64,000 bases of DNA. It comes from Polynucleobacter sp. 30F-ANTBAC. GTDB taxonomy: Bacteria > Pseudomonadota > Gammaproteobacteria > Burkholderiales > Burkholderiaceae. The translations under genes and the position numbers were made by a program. The notes under the pieces were generated by a model. That model made no database searches. It was given only the letters and a program-made list of their open reading frames with translations, and was not told where the DNA came from. Positions 57,036 to 64,000 of the stretch are shown piece by piece. The DNA lies in assembly GCF_018882385.1 (NCBI RefSeq), contig NZ_JACVON010000002.1, positions 62,001 to 126,000 of the forward strand, read 5' to 3'. Within the stretch, counting starts at the first letter, position 1. The number at the start of each line of letters is the position of its first letter.

Positions 57036-58583
57036 TTACTTACCGATAATGTAACCAATGGCTAAAGCGATTAATACATAAATCCACGGAAAATCCCCAG
57101 ACTTAACTAACCCGTTTTTCATAGCTGAGAATTGTTGTGAGATTTGGGATGTGACACCCTCGGAGTTGGTTGATACGACATCAATTTTTTTAGATAGTAC
57201 AGCAATTTGTTCCGAGAGATTTTTAATCTGCTGATTAACGCTTGATGAATCGCTTGAATTTGAATTAGCAATTTTTTCTTTAATTTCATCAAGTCTTGTA
57301 TTCAATTCAAAAATACTGGTCTCCTTTGAATCTAATGGACTATCTTCATCGAAGTCAAAAATGCTACTAATGTAAAGTTCAGCATCTTTTCTGTTAGAAA
57401 GTTCGTTAAGTTTGTAGTCATAGAAAGAAGTAACTCTATCCCAGTCATCGATACCATCTGGCTCTTTGAAATTATGAATAGCATCTGAGAAATGCTTACC
57501 AATCGACCTATTTCTCTTTAAGAAGAGCCCTTCGTTATCAGTTAAGCCAAGTAAAAATGGGCGACCATATTTTTGTAAATATGAGTCAAATTTATTAATT
57601 GTTAACTTTGATAAATTGTATGAGCTAAAGGCTCCCGAGAAATAACCTTGAGTAATGTGGAAATCATTTTTACTTAACAGGAATTCTTCAAGGTCTACAA
57701 AATATAGAGAAGATATTTTCTGAACTGTATATTTTTTAATTTGATGGTAGATGTCAAAGGTTTGTGATTGACCTTTATCTTCATCTTGAGCATTTCTAAC
57801 CCATCTAGAGAAAACAATATTAAGAAAAGCTTTGTGTGATTGAATCGAATTTTCTTTCCAAAGTTTTCTGTCCTCGCTAAGACCGAGTGTCTGAGAAAAA
57901 CTGTATGGAATCGATAGCTCTTGAAACTTTGGGAGTGTATTTGTAAGTAAAGATGCTGTTAAGTCACTTACAGGAAGTGTTAATAATAGATTCCAATAAC
58001 CTGATATGACACCGTGTTGAGAAATATCGTAATCTCGATCGTCCTCTGGTTCTGCTAAGACGGTTGGATTTCTAAGTAACTCAAAAAGGATATTGAAGTA
58101 TCGATCTTCGTTTACATCTTTACACCAATCTTTTTTCTCAAGGGCTTGATCAATTACCTCAAAAGGAATGTACGTATTTGAAAATAAAGTTTCTATATGT
58201 TCATCTGAACTATTTTTAGCTATCCACTCAATTCTTTTTGATAGCCAAGGTTTGGCTGAGTAAAGACCTGAGACTGCTAGTTTGTTAGATAAAATTGCTG
58301 TAAGAACAGATGAGTCAATCACTGAATCTTTAGTGTGTCTGGTTAATAAAGTTTCTATTAGCTCTGAATCTCCAATTACAAGAGCTAAACCAATATCAAT
58401 AACCCTATTATTCCGATTCAATAAAGCCTTAGCCGTTGATTCTGGAAACTGACATTCATCATATAACCACCTTTTCCCGTCGGGGACTGATTTAGATTTT
58501 TCTTGAAGATATGTCAGTACCTCAGACGGAGAGGCTGACAAAAGAAACTCTTTCTCAATAATTTCAATGCTTTGCTTACCCAT
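57036..58583 (-). CDS. Large tail-anchored protein with coiled coil
   Basis: A 515-residue unknown protein from the ATG at 58583 (MGKQSIEII). Residues 1-400 look helical with Leu/Trp-rich repeats, somewhat like a HEAT-type solenoid. Then comes a coiled coil (LDEIKEKIA... and IKNLSEQIAVLSKKIDVV) and a single C-terminal hydrophobic helix (FPWIYVLIALAIGYIIG). The main body would therefore be cytoplasmic and held at the membrane by its tail. A membrane-tethered effector or partition factor is possible but unproven. It follows the Rep-like gene by 48 bp. Confidence 0.5.
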   Translation of the reverse strand: MGKQSIEIIEKEFLLSASPSEVLTYLQEKSKSVPDGKRWLYDECQFPESTAKALLNRNNRVIDIGLALVIGDSELIETLLTRHTKDSVIDSSVLTAILSNKLAVSGLYSAKPWLSKRIEWIAKNSSDEHIETLFSNTYIPFEVIDQALEKKDWCKDVNEDRYFNILFELLRNPTVLAEPEDDRDYDISQHGVISGYWNLLLTLPVSDLTASLLTNTLPKFQELSIPYSFSQTLGLSEDRKLWKENSIQSHKAFLNIVFSRWVRNAQDEDKGQSQTFDIYHQIKKYTVQKISSLYFVDLEEFLLSKNDFHITQGYFSGAFSSYNLSKLTINKFDSYLQKYGRPFLLGLTDNEGLFLKRNRSIGKHFSDAIHNFKEPDGIDDWDRVTSFYDYKLNELSNRKDAELYISSIFDFDEDSPLDSKETSIFELNTRLDEIKEKIANSNSSDSSSVNQQIKNLSEQIAVLSKKIDVVSTNSEGVTSQISQQFSAMKNGLVKSGDFPWIYVLIALAIGYIIGK

Positions 58584-58631
58584 ATTAGAAATTTCCAATA
58601 ATTTTTATAAGATTAGATTACTATAAATCGT

Positions 58632-59210
58632 TTAGTAATCCCATTCATTTCTGAATACTTTTGGAGTTTTCCCTTTTTTAAGATAATTAACCCATTTCCA
58701 AGCCTCATCTACTCTTAAAGGCTCAATAAAAAAAGAAGAAACGGTACGAATTGATGATAGATCTTTGGCTAACCTCTTCGTTATAGAGCCATCGCTTAAA
58801 TTAAATATCTTGGGTACCAAGAAATTAGGTATCGGAACTATTCCGTGAATATGGTGGGGTGAATTTGATTGTGGAATCGGCTTAAAAAAACTACCAACAT
58901 CATATTCGTACTCATATAAGCACTCGTATGGTATTAATTTGTCCCACTGATTTCGAGAGCTAGATAGATTTTTTTTGATTTTCCATAAAACTTTATGTAA
59001 ATACTCGTCAATTGTGGCTCCTCTAATTCCATCGGTCACATTCACTACCTCTAGATTTGTAAATGTCGTAGTGATAGTAAATTTAGCCCATTCATTATTT
59101 GACACAATGAAATCAATGATTCTGTCATAGTGTTTTATCGGGGTGACACGAGCCTTACTCTCAATTTCAGACCCATATCTTCTTTGATATTCAGTTGATT
59201 CATTAATCAT
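58632..59210 (-). CDS. HUH-endonuclease-like (rolling-circle Rep) protein
   Basis: A 192-residue protein carrying, in order, the three motifs of single-Tyr rolling-circle Rep enzymes. Motif 1 is WAKFTITTTFTN (41-52), motif 2 is HHIHGIVPIP with the metal-binding HxH at 120-122, and motif 3 is VNYLKK with the YxxK Tyr at 176. Such enzymes nick one strand at a hairpin and bind the 5' end. No helicase domain is present. The length fits small plasmid or transposon Reps. The assignment rests on motifs only. A 10-bp inverted repeat lies about 105 bp upstream. Confidence 0.6.
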   Translation of the reverse strand: MINESTEYQRRYGSEIESKARVTPIKHYDRIIDFIVSNNEWAKFTITTTFTNLEVVNVTDGIRGATIDEYLHKVLWKIKKNLSSSRNQWDKLIPYECLYEYEYDVGSFFKPIPQSNSPHHIHGIVPIPNFLVPKIFNLSDGSITKRLAKDLSSIRTVSSFFIEPLRVDEAWKWVNYLKKGKTPKVFRNEWDY

Positions 59211-59315
59211 TAGTAGCTTTCCATTAGGTGTGTTGAGGGTAATGAACCTTAAGTAGAGATGTCAGACACAAAAAGCAATCAAGGCTAATTAGTTTTAATA
59301 AAGTAGAAATAAGGC

Positions 59316-59348
59316 TCGTTTTACATATTTATCTATTCTGTAAAACGA
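59316..59348. repeat. Perfect 10-bp inverted repeat (candidate replication origin)
   Basis: TCGTTTTACA and TGTAAAACGA flank a 13-base AT-rich centre (TATTTATCTATTC). It lies upstream of the Rep-like gene and next to a terminator. Rolling-circle origins often present the nick site in such a hairpin loop. It could instead be an operator. Confidence 0.4.
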
Positions 59349-59374
59349 AAAACCCAGTCTAAGGACTGGGTTTG
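59349..59374. terminator. Terminator of the clamp-loader operon
   Basis: AAACCCAGTC and GACTGGGTTT form a 10-bp stem with a 4-base loop, followed on the minus strand by T residues. Confidence 0.9.
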
Positions 59375-59376
59375 AA

Positions 59377-59787
59377 TTAATGAAGGCTTGTGGCTTCATC
59401 TCTAAAGTATTTCAAATAGTTTTGTAAATCAGCGATTCGAAACGGATTTTTGGGTGATAGAGCTTTAATATAAAAACAGAGATGAATCCTAGAACACGCT
59501 TCACACTTATAACAAACTACATTGTTGATTAGAGATGTATAAGGAGTGTTAGCTAGAGATTTAATTTTAGATTCCAAATCAATTAAAAGATCTTCATCTG
59601 TTTCCTTTACTCCGAATTCAAAGTATTGGTATGTGTCATCACGACCTAAGTTAAAGCTTGTAGGAGTTAGACCAAATTCAATAAGGTTTGATTCAATGTA
59701 CATTACTTGATTCTTGAAATCAGTAACCATTGGCTTGAGGTATGGGGAAGTGTGTGCTTTGAACACTGGATTTTGTTTACTAATCAT
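59377..59787 (-). CDS. Unknown protein coupled to the clamp-loader gene, 136 aa
   Basis: The ATG at 59787 overlaps the stop of the clamp-loader gene by 8 bp, so translation is coupled. The protein is acidic. A Cys-rich centre (NNVVCYKCEACSRIHLCFYI) with CxxC could bind a metal. No family is recognised. By position it may be a partner of the clamp loader, as gp62 is of gp44 in T4, but there is no visible sequence support. Confidence 0.5.
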   Translation of the reverse strand: MISKQNPVFKAHTSPYLKPMVTDFKNQVMYIESNLIEFGLTPTSFNLGRDDTYQYFEFGVKETDEDLLIDLESKIKSLANTPYTSLINNVVCYKCEACSRIHLCFYIKALSPKNPFRIADLQNYLKYFRDEATSLH

Positions 59788-60421
59788 TATTTGATCCTTT
59801 ACTTTGTAGCTCGAATTGAAGTCTTTTGAGCATTTGTCTAATATCTGGAAAACAATCACCAACGATTGCTCGAAGCTGTGGCTCGGGAACGGCTGAATAA
59901 CCCTCAAGGCTGGAAATATTTTTAAGCCTTTTCATAACTCGAGCTCTAGTCTGTTCAGAATTGATAAGGTCGAAGTTGACAGGTAAGAACCTTGACTTAA
60001 TAGCGCCCATTAACCTGTCTGGGTAGTTAGCCGTCATAATGAAATCATTAGAAGCGTCAAACTGTTCAACGAATCCACGAAGCCCAGCTTGAGCGTCCTT
60101 TGACAAGAAGTCGGCTTCATCAAAAAGAATTAAGCGTCTTTCTCCGTACACATTGACTGTTGAACAAACTCGTTCGAGGTCTCTAATTAAATCTATGGAT
60201 CGATTGAGGGTACAGTTAATGTAGTAAGTGTTATCAGGATTGATTAGCTTGGCTACCGTAGTTTTTCCACATCCAGGGCTTCCATAAAACAAGAGTGACA
60301 TACCACCACCTTTACTTGAGACAGCTCTAAGGCTGTCTTCAAGGTGTTTAGGTAGTATGACTTCCTCGAACTTGAGTGGACGATATTTCGAAGCCCAATC
60401 AGGGCTTTTATTGGAAGTCAT
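59780..60421 (-). CDS. Phage T4 gp44/RFC-like clamp-loader AAA+ ATPase, short form
   Basis: A 213-residue AAA+ protein. It opens with WASKYRPLKFEEVILPKHL, the RFC/gp44 signature. Walker A is GSPGCGKTT (47-55), Walker B ILFDEAD (98-104), sensor 1 FIMTANYPD near 130 and the arginine-finger segment IKSRF (R144). The lid region follows, but the protein ends where the collar domain should begin (T4 gp44 is 319 residues). Clamp loaders open sliding clamps with ATP. Bacterial DnaX is different, so this is phage- or archaeal-type. It has a strong AAGGAG site and sits in an operon with an unknown gene on each side. Confidence 0.8.
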   Translation of the reverse strand: MTSNKSPDWASKYRPLKFEEVILPKHLEDSLRAVSSKGGGMSLLFYGSPGCGKTTVAKLINPDNTYYINCTLNRSIDLIRDLERVCSTVNVYGERRLILFDEADFLSKDAQAGLRGFVEQFDASNDFIMTANYPDRLMGAIKSRFLPVNFDLINSEQTRARVMKRLKNISSLEGYSAVPEPQLRAIVGDCFPDIRQMLKRLQFELQSKGSNND

Positions 60422-60430
60422 AAATTCTCC

Positions 60431-61042
60431 TTAAACTGTGGCTACGGTTGGTTTAAGAAATTCCTCAAGTGACGATCCAATTTGAACTTCAGCTGAATCA
60501 ATATTTTCACATTCATTAAGAATTTTTTGAATTTTCTGAGTGATCTTGTCTGAAGGTTCCTTACTTAATACAACCTTGAATTCAAAACCACCTTTCTTTA
60601 CTGTTCTATTCGGAACGGTTTTTGACTTGGTAGCTTGAGAGCTTGGATCAGTTATAGATTTAAGCTCTTTTGATTTCAAGTCTGGGTTGATCAATCCAAC
60701 ATCCACATACTTAACTATGTCATCGGGTGAGATTAATGAGATCTGATAAAGAGTGGTCCAGCTGGCTGGTAACGAGTTGATATTTTTCTTTAATAATTCA
60801 TACTTTTCACCAATTTTGATGAGTTTTCTTAAAGTACTTGATTGAGTTTCAAAACCAATTAAGTGACAAAAGTTTTTATATCTTTGACCCTTCAATTCAA
60901 GGTTCGCTTTTGTTGTAATCCGAGCCATTTCAAGAATATTGTCGGCTGTTTTCACAAAGTAGCTCTTGAAGTCTTGAGCCAATTGGATTACATTTTTATC
61001 TGAAATTTCGTTATTTGTGTTGTTAATAGTAATTGTATTCAT
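60431..61042 (-). CDS. DUF3102-like phage or plasmid protein, 203 aa
   Basis: A 203-residue protein. ADNILEMARITTKANLELKG near residue 33, then FCHLIGFETQSSTLRKLIKIGEKYELL and LPASWTTLYQISLI, resembles proteins encoded near replication genes of phages and plasmids (DUF3102-like, ParB/KorB-type helical domains). The C-terminal part is Lys-rich with a small separate domain. It probably binds DNA. It is first in the operon with the clamp loader (9 bp gap), behind a divergent control region. Confidence 0.55.
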   Translation of the reverse strand: MNTITINNTNNEISDKNVIQLAQDFKSYFVKTADNILEMARITTKANLELKGQRYKNFCHLIGFETQSSTLRKLIKIGEKYELLKKNINSLPASWTTLYQISLISPDDIVKYVDVGLINPDLKSKELKSITDPSSQATKSKTVPNRTVKKGGFEFKVVLSKEPSDKITQKIQKILNECENIDSAEVQIGSSLEEFLKPTVATV

Positions 61043-61071
61043 ATTATACCTTTCAAATTAATAAAAAATGA

Positions 61072-61142
61072 TTGAAACCATTGAATACAGTGTTTCAAAG
61101 GGGAACTGAATCAATACAATAACTTTACTTGAATACCGTGTT
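61072..61142. repeat. Dyad and iteron-like direct repeats in a divergent promoter region
   Basis: TTGAAAC (61072-61078) and GTTTCAA (61092-61098) form a 7-bp dyad. TTGAATACAGTGTT (61081-61094) recurs as TTGAATACCGTGTT (61129-61142), 48 bp apart. This 159-bp gap separates the divergent DUF3102-like and 241-aa genes, so these are candidate operators or iterons. Confidence 0.5.
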
Positions 61143-61201
61143 AACATCGATTGCCAAGATATTTGCTTATTTAAGTTGTTAACCATTTTCCATTTAGAAC
61201 A

Positions 61202-61927
61202 ATGAAAAATACGAGAAAAAAGCCTTTAAGACACTTTCCATATAAACATCCCACCTTTGGTACAGAAAAGAATCCAAAAAGTGAAAAACATTGGAAATCG
61301 AGTGTTTATTACTGGTGGTGGGCTTATCTAAAAAGAAATGAGGAATACCTTGAGTGTTGTAACCGAGGTGGTAAAGGAAAGCTTTCAAGCCTCTATAAAG
61401 ATTTTGGAGATGTGAGGTGTGATAGTTTCAAAGCTTGGTGGAGTGAAGGGGATCGTGGGGCTGAGTTATTCGCTGACCCACCAGCTGAAGAATCTATAAG
61501 AATCCTCAAGAAGGATGATCAATATACTTTTAGTGAGGATGTTTTGAATATCTCCTTTCCAATGAACCTTCCAAAGAGATTTTTGGAGACAAGGTTTAAG
61601 GAAATCCTGTCAGAACATCACAAGGGGAAAAGGGGTCATCAGATAGCCAAGCGAAGTTCAGCCAAATATAAGGTTAGCGGTCAACCCAATGTTCCGTCCC
61701 TTGAAATATCTTTGAAGGTTTACGACGCCCATTTAGCTGAGCCTACTAAGCCATTATGGAAAATAGGTAACGACACTCCGAATGTAATCAGAACTCAGAA
61801 AATAAAAGCTAGCGATGATGTTCATACAGTAATAGGTAAAAAACGAGCTTTAGCTATTACTGTAAGTAGATATATCAAGCGAGTTAGGGAGAATATATCT
61901 AATACAAGTTTGGGTGCTTTTCCCTAA
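61202..61927 (+). CDS. Trp-rich conserved hypothetical protein, 241 aa
   Basis: A basic protein. The N-terminal half contains SEKHWKSSVYYWWWAYLKRNEEYLEC-like residues and LYKDFGDVRCDSFKAWW, then GAELFADPP. I recall this pattern from mobile elements of aquatic bacteria, without a function. The C-terminal third is Lys/Arg-rich. It is convergent with the lipoprotein gene (3 bp gap). Confidence 0.55.
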   Translation: MKNTRKKPLRHFPYKHPTFGTEKNPKSEKHWKSSVYYWWWAYLKRNEEYLECCNRGGKGKLSSLYKDFGDVRCDSFKAWWSEGDRGAELFADPPAEESIRILKKDDQYTFSEDVLNISFPMNLPKRFLETRFKEILSEHHKGKRGHQIAKRSSAKYKVSGQPNVPSLEISLKVYDAHLAEPTKPLWKIGNDTPNVIRTQKIKASDDVHTVIGKKRALAITVSRYIKRVRENISNTSLGAFP

Positions 61928-61930
61928 GTG

Positions 61931-62485
61931 TTAAAACTTTTTTTGAGTAATTTCACAGCTACCTGATGTGAAAGCTACTTCATATAACTTTTTCCCATCA
62001 ATTTTTGTACTTATGTTTCGTGAAGTGATTTTCCAATCACCACTTAATCTATTAATAGTGGTTTCTGATTTATTTGACCATCCGTCATATTTTTTTGTTG
62101 GTAAGGATGTGTTTTCTTCGGTAATAGTAATTAATTGATCGGCTACTTGAATTAAGGTGTAGATGGTTGGCTTGCTCTCTTGACTTGAATAGGTTGTATT
62201 TTGTGGCTTTTTAACAGTCTTCCCATCTTCTATAACTGTCCACATATAAGCCTCTTCTCGTTTCTGATTTGAATCGCTATCACGAGGCTCTAAAAGAACC
62301 TTTTCAAAAATAAAACTATATGTAGTATTTTTGTCCCAAACTTTTGTGAAAGTTTGATGAGTGTCTCCGCTAAATTGAATGTTTGTCTTACCCGAGCACG
62401 AGAGTAGTATTGGTGGGTTACTCGGTGTTCCTTTACATCCAAAGATAGTTAATAAAGTTACTAAAAGAATTAATTTCAGTTTCAT
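61931..62485 (-). CDS. Lipoprotein of unknown function
   Basis: A 184-residue protein with a lipoprotein signal (LLVTLLTIFGCKG, lipid on the Cys near 17). The mature part is beta-rich with Ser/Thr. It is last in a tight four-gene operon, its ATG one base after the J-domain gene stop (TGATATG). Confidence 0.6.
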   Translation of the reverse strand: MKLKLILLVTLLTIFGCKGTPSNPPILLSCSGKTNIQFSGDTHQTFTKVWDKNTTYSFIFEKVLLEPRDSDSNQKREEAYMWTVIEDGKTVKKPQNTTYSSQESKPTIYTLIQVADQLITITEENTSLPTKKYDGWSNKSETTINRLSGDWKITSRNISTKIDGKKLYEVAFTSGSCEITQKKF

Positions 62486-62486
62486 A

Positions 62487-62858
62487 TCAACTTTTTAGTC
62501 TGATGGCTTCATCGTAAGCAGCGTTAATTTCCTTTGATTTTTTTTGAGCAATCTCATTAAATTCAGGTCCCATAGAACTTACTTTATCAGGGTGATACAT
62601 AGAAATTTTCTTTTTGTAGGCTGTTTTAATATCTGCTAAAGAAGCAGATGGATGAACTTCTAGGATTTCAAACCAAGATTTATTTGTACTACTTTCTTGC
62701 TTTTGTTTTGGTTCATCTTGTTTTTGATATGAATTCTGCTTACTTTGCTGATTAGTTGTCCACTCAGATTCTTTTTTGAAGAATTTAATCAGAGCTGAAG
62801 TACCCCAATAACCTACTAATCCAAGAACAATTACTACCCATACTTCATTACTGGTCAT
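62487..62858 (-). CDS. Membrane-anchored J-domain protein
   Basis: A 123-residue protein: an N-terminal TM helix (VWVVIVLGLVGYWGTSALI), a Gln/Lys-rich linker, and a C-terminal J domain (WFEILEVHPSASLADIKTAYKKKISMYHPDKV) with the HPD motif that stimulates DnaK ATPase. The arrangement (TM first, J last) is like DjlA or TMEM-type anchors but much shorter. It could recruit DnaK to the neighbouring membrane proteins. It overlaps the upstream gene by 11 bp. Confidence 0.8.
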   Translation of the reverse strand: MTSNEVWVVIVLGLVGYWGTSALIKFFKKESEWTTNQQSKQNSYQKQDEPKQKQESSTNKSWFEILEVHPSASLADIKTAYKKKISMYHPDKVSSMGPEFNEIAQKKSKEINAAYDEAIRLKS

Positions 62859-63585
62859 TTTTAATTCCTAACAATTCTTTATAAGATAGGTATTTGAAAG
62901 CCTCGTTCTCATCTACTTGATCAATAGCTTGACTAAGTTTTCTTGAAATGTTGTATTCCAATTCTTCAAGATTCTTAGGTGAATTGACTTGTAATGAGAA
63001 ATAATAGCCATCACAGGTGAACACCTGTTTGTTGTATATTTTTCGGACAATACTTGGAAGATATGCTGGAACAACTAAACAATCAAAAAATATAGAAATT
63101 AATGAGCCATAGGTAAGCCCTAAACCCTTACGACTAATTAGTAATAGGGTTAATGTCATTAACAAAGCCGTAAGGTGTAGCGGTAGTAAAAGTATTAAAG
63201 TGGCTCCAAGACCTTGATAAAAAGTCAAAACTGGTCCAAATAAAAGATATAAAAATGAAACTAAAGAAATCGCCTTAAATGGGAAAGCTACTTTTTGAAG
63301 AGTAATTAACTTTTCCTTTGTATTTTCAAAATTATTTGATGGCTTATCGTTGGGAGCGATGTTTAATTTCAGGAACCCCGTATATGGAATTAATAAGTTT
63401 AATAGCTGTACTTGTTTTCCTTTGATCTCAAATGTATTGAAACTAAAAGAAGGTTTGAACTTACCAGTAAAGGTTTCTGTAATTAGTATTTCTGACTTAC
63501 CTACTAATTTAATACAGTCCAGCAAATAAAAAGCTAGAGCTACTAACCAGAAAAGATATTCGGTGGTTAGTAGCTGATGAATCAT
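62848..63585 (-). CDS. Multi-pass membrane protein, 245 aa
   Basis: An N-terminal TM helix (YLFWLVALAFYLLDCI) is followed by a soluble part and three further hydrophobic segments (residues 100-165), then a C-terminal cytoplasmic or periplasmic tail. I do not know the family. Its start codon overlaps the DUF2167 stop (TAATG), so the genes are co-translated. Confidence 0.55.
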   Translation of the reverse strand: MIHQLLTTEYLFWLVALAFYLLDCIKLVGKSEILITETFTGKFKPSFSFNTFEIKGKQVQLLNLLIPYTGFLKLNIAPNDKPSNNFENTKEKLITLQKVAFPFKAISLVSFLYLLFGPVLTFYQGLGATLILLLPLHLTALLMTLTLLLISRKGLGLTYGSLISIFFDCLVVPAYLPSIVRKIYNKQVFTCDGYYFSLQVNSPKNLEELEYNISRKLSQAIDQVDENEAFKYLSYKELLGIKNDQ

Positions 63586-64000
63586 TATTTTTTTCTTCCA
63601 AAAATTTTCTTAAAGATTGCTCCAATACCAGCTAAAGCAGCTAGAGCTAGGGCTCCCAAGAATTTGAAGCCACCTTTAGAGGCTACAGCTGCTGCTGCGC
63701 CACCAACAACCAAAGCTCCTAAACCATAAGCAGCGATCTTATCTCCGTCTCTAAACTCAGCGTAACGCTCACCATTTACATAATCAAAATCTTGTAAAGC
63801 TACTTTGAATGATTTTATATCTCTGTCTAAGTTAACTGGATCGGAAACAAGCGTAGCACTCATATAACCAGATCTACCAAGAATACGAGTTGTAAAGTTA
63901 ACAATAGGATTGTTTTCGTGGTCTCTCAATTTAGTAGCCCATTCCAATTGCTTAGTTTGTGAGTCGTAGCGAGGTGGGATATACCATCCATCTAGATAAA
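63585..64000 (-). CDS. DUF2167 family membrane protein, C-terminal part (5' end beyond window)
   Basis: The frame is open to the right edge: GWYIPPRYDSQTKQLEWATKLRD is followed by NFTTRILGRSGYMSATLV, ERYAEFRDGDKIAAYGLGALVVGG and a TM helix ending IFKKIFGRKK. This is the C-terminal pattern of DUF2167 (about 280-300 residues in full). An internal TTG at 63947 should not be taken as the start, because family sequence continues upstream. The function is unknown. Confidence 0.8.
   Translation of the reverse strand, partial: YLDGWYIPPRYDSQTKQLEWATKLRDHENNPIVNFTTRILGRSGYMSATLVSDPVNLDRDIKSFKVALQDFDYVNGERYAEFRDGDKIAAYGLGALVVGGAAAAVASKGGFKFLGALALAALAGIGAIFKKIFGRKK

Overview
The window looks like a chromosome segment of a betaproteobacterium of the order Burkholderiales. 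A small, AT-leaning freshwater type such as Polynucleobacter or a close relative fits best. Supporting signs are the order mreB-mreC-mreD-mrdA-rodA beside gatCAB, the metX-metW pair after argB and slmA, a DksA lacking most zinc-finger cysteines, a SAH riboswitch before ahcY, and HemP. This placement is inferred from gene content and order; no 16S rRNA gene is present.

Layout. (1) 1-7.24 kb is accessory DNA arranged around tRNA-Phe. A 5' tRNA-Phe-like fragment lies at the left edge, the intact tRNA-Phe at 4934-5009, and a degenerate copy of its 3' end plus terminator at 7172-7236. Between the first two are an HNH-type protein, a Mrr-like nuclease with a hydrophobic glycine-rich segment, unknown genes, and a scar where two 5'-truncated genes meet head to head. 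Between the last two are a YoaK-like and an MFS membrane protein. No integrase is visible. (2) 7.2-14.5 kb holds a cupin/GNAT operon, an outer-membrane protein, an exported alkyl-sulfatase-type metallo-hydrolase, a ketopantoate-reductase-type enzyme, a glutathione transferase, HemP and membrane proteins. (3) 14.6-55.2 kb is dense core genome: HU, the rod-shape operon, gatCAB, xerC, an rRNA methyltransferase, and a metal-linked cluster (COG0523 GTPase, DksA, His-rich exported protein, TonB receptor). It continues with argB-slmA-metXW-ampG, xthA/pyrE, dapF, the SAM cycle (metK, ahcY, metF), a lytic transglycosylase, cca, folate genes, ttcA, glmU and glmS. (4) From the end of glmS (55.2 kb) to the right edge the DNA is accessory again and AT-rich, with almost no recognisable housekeeping genes.

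The methyl cycle is the most coherent theme of the core. metX and metW act in methionine synthesis, metK makes SAM, ahcY recycles SAH and metF supplies methyl groups. ahcY has a recognisable SAH riboswitch whose pseudoknot strand is shared with an intrinsic terminator. metK has a strong promoter and a leader with nested complementary blocks that form a pseudoknot. I could not match that leader to a known class.

The most unusual part is the region right of glmS. It carries a phage T4-gp44-like clamp-loader AAA+ protein that seems to lack the collar domain, a small protein with three motifs of HUH rolling-circle Rep enzymes, a perfect 10-bp inverted repeat upstream of that gene, iteron-like direct repeats, a ribbon-helix-helix-like protein, a tail-anchored coiled-coil protein, and an operon of DUF2167, membrane, J-domain and lipoprotein genes. 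This looks like an integrated, possibly decayed, replicating element. Its other end and any integrase lie outside the window.
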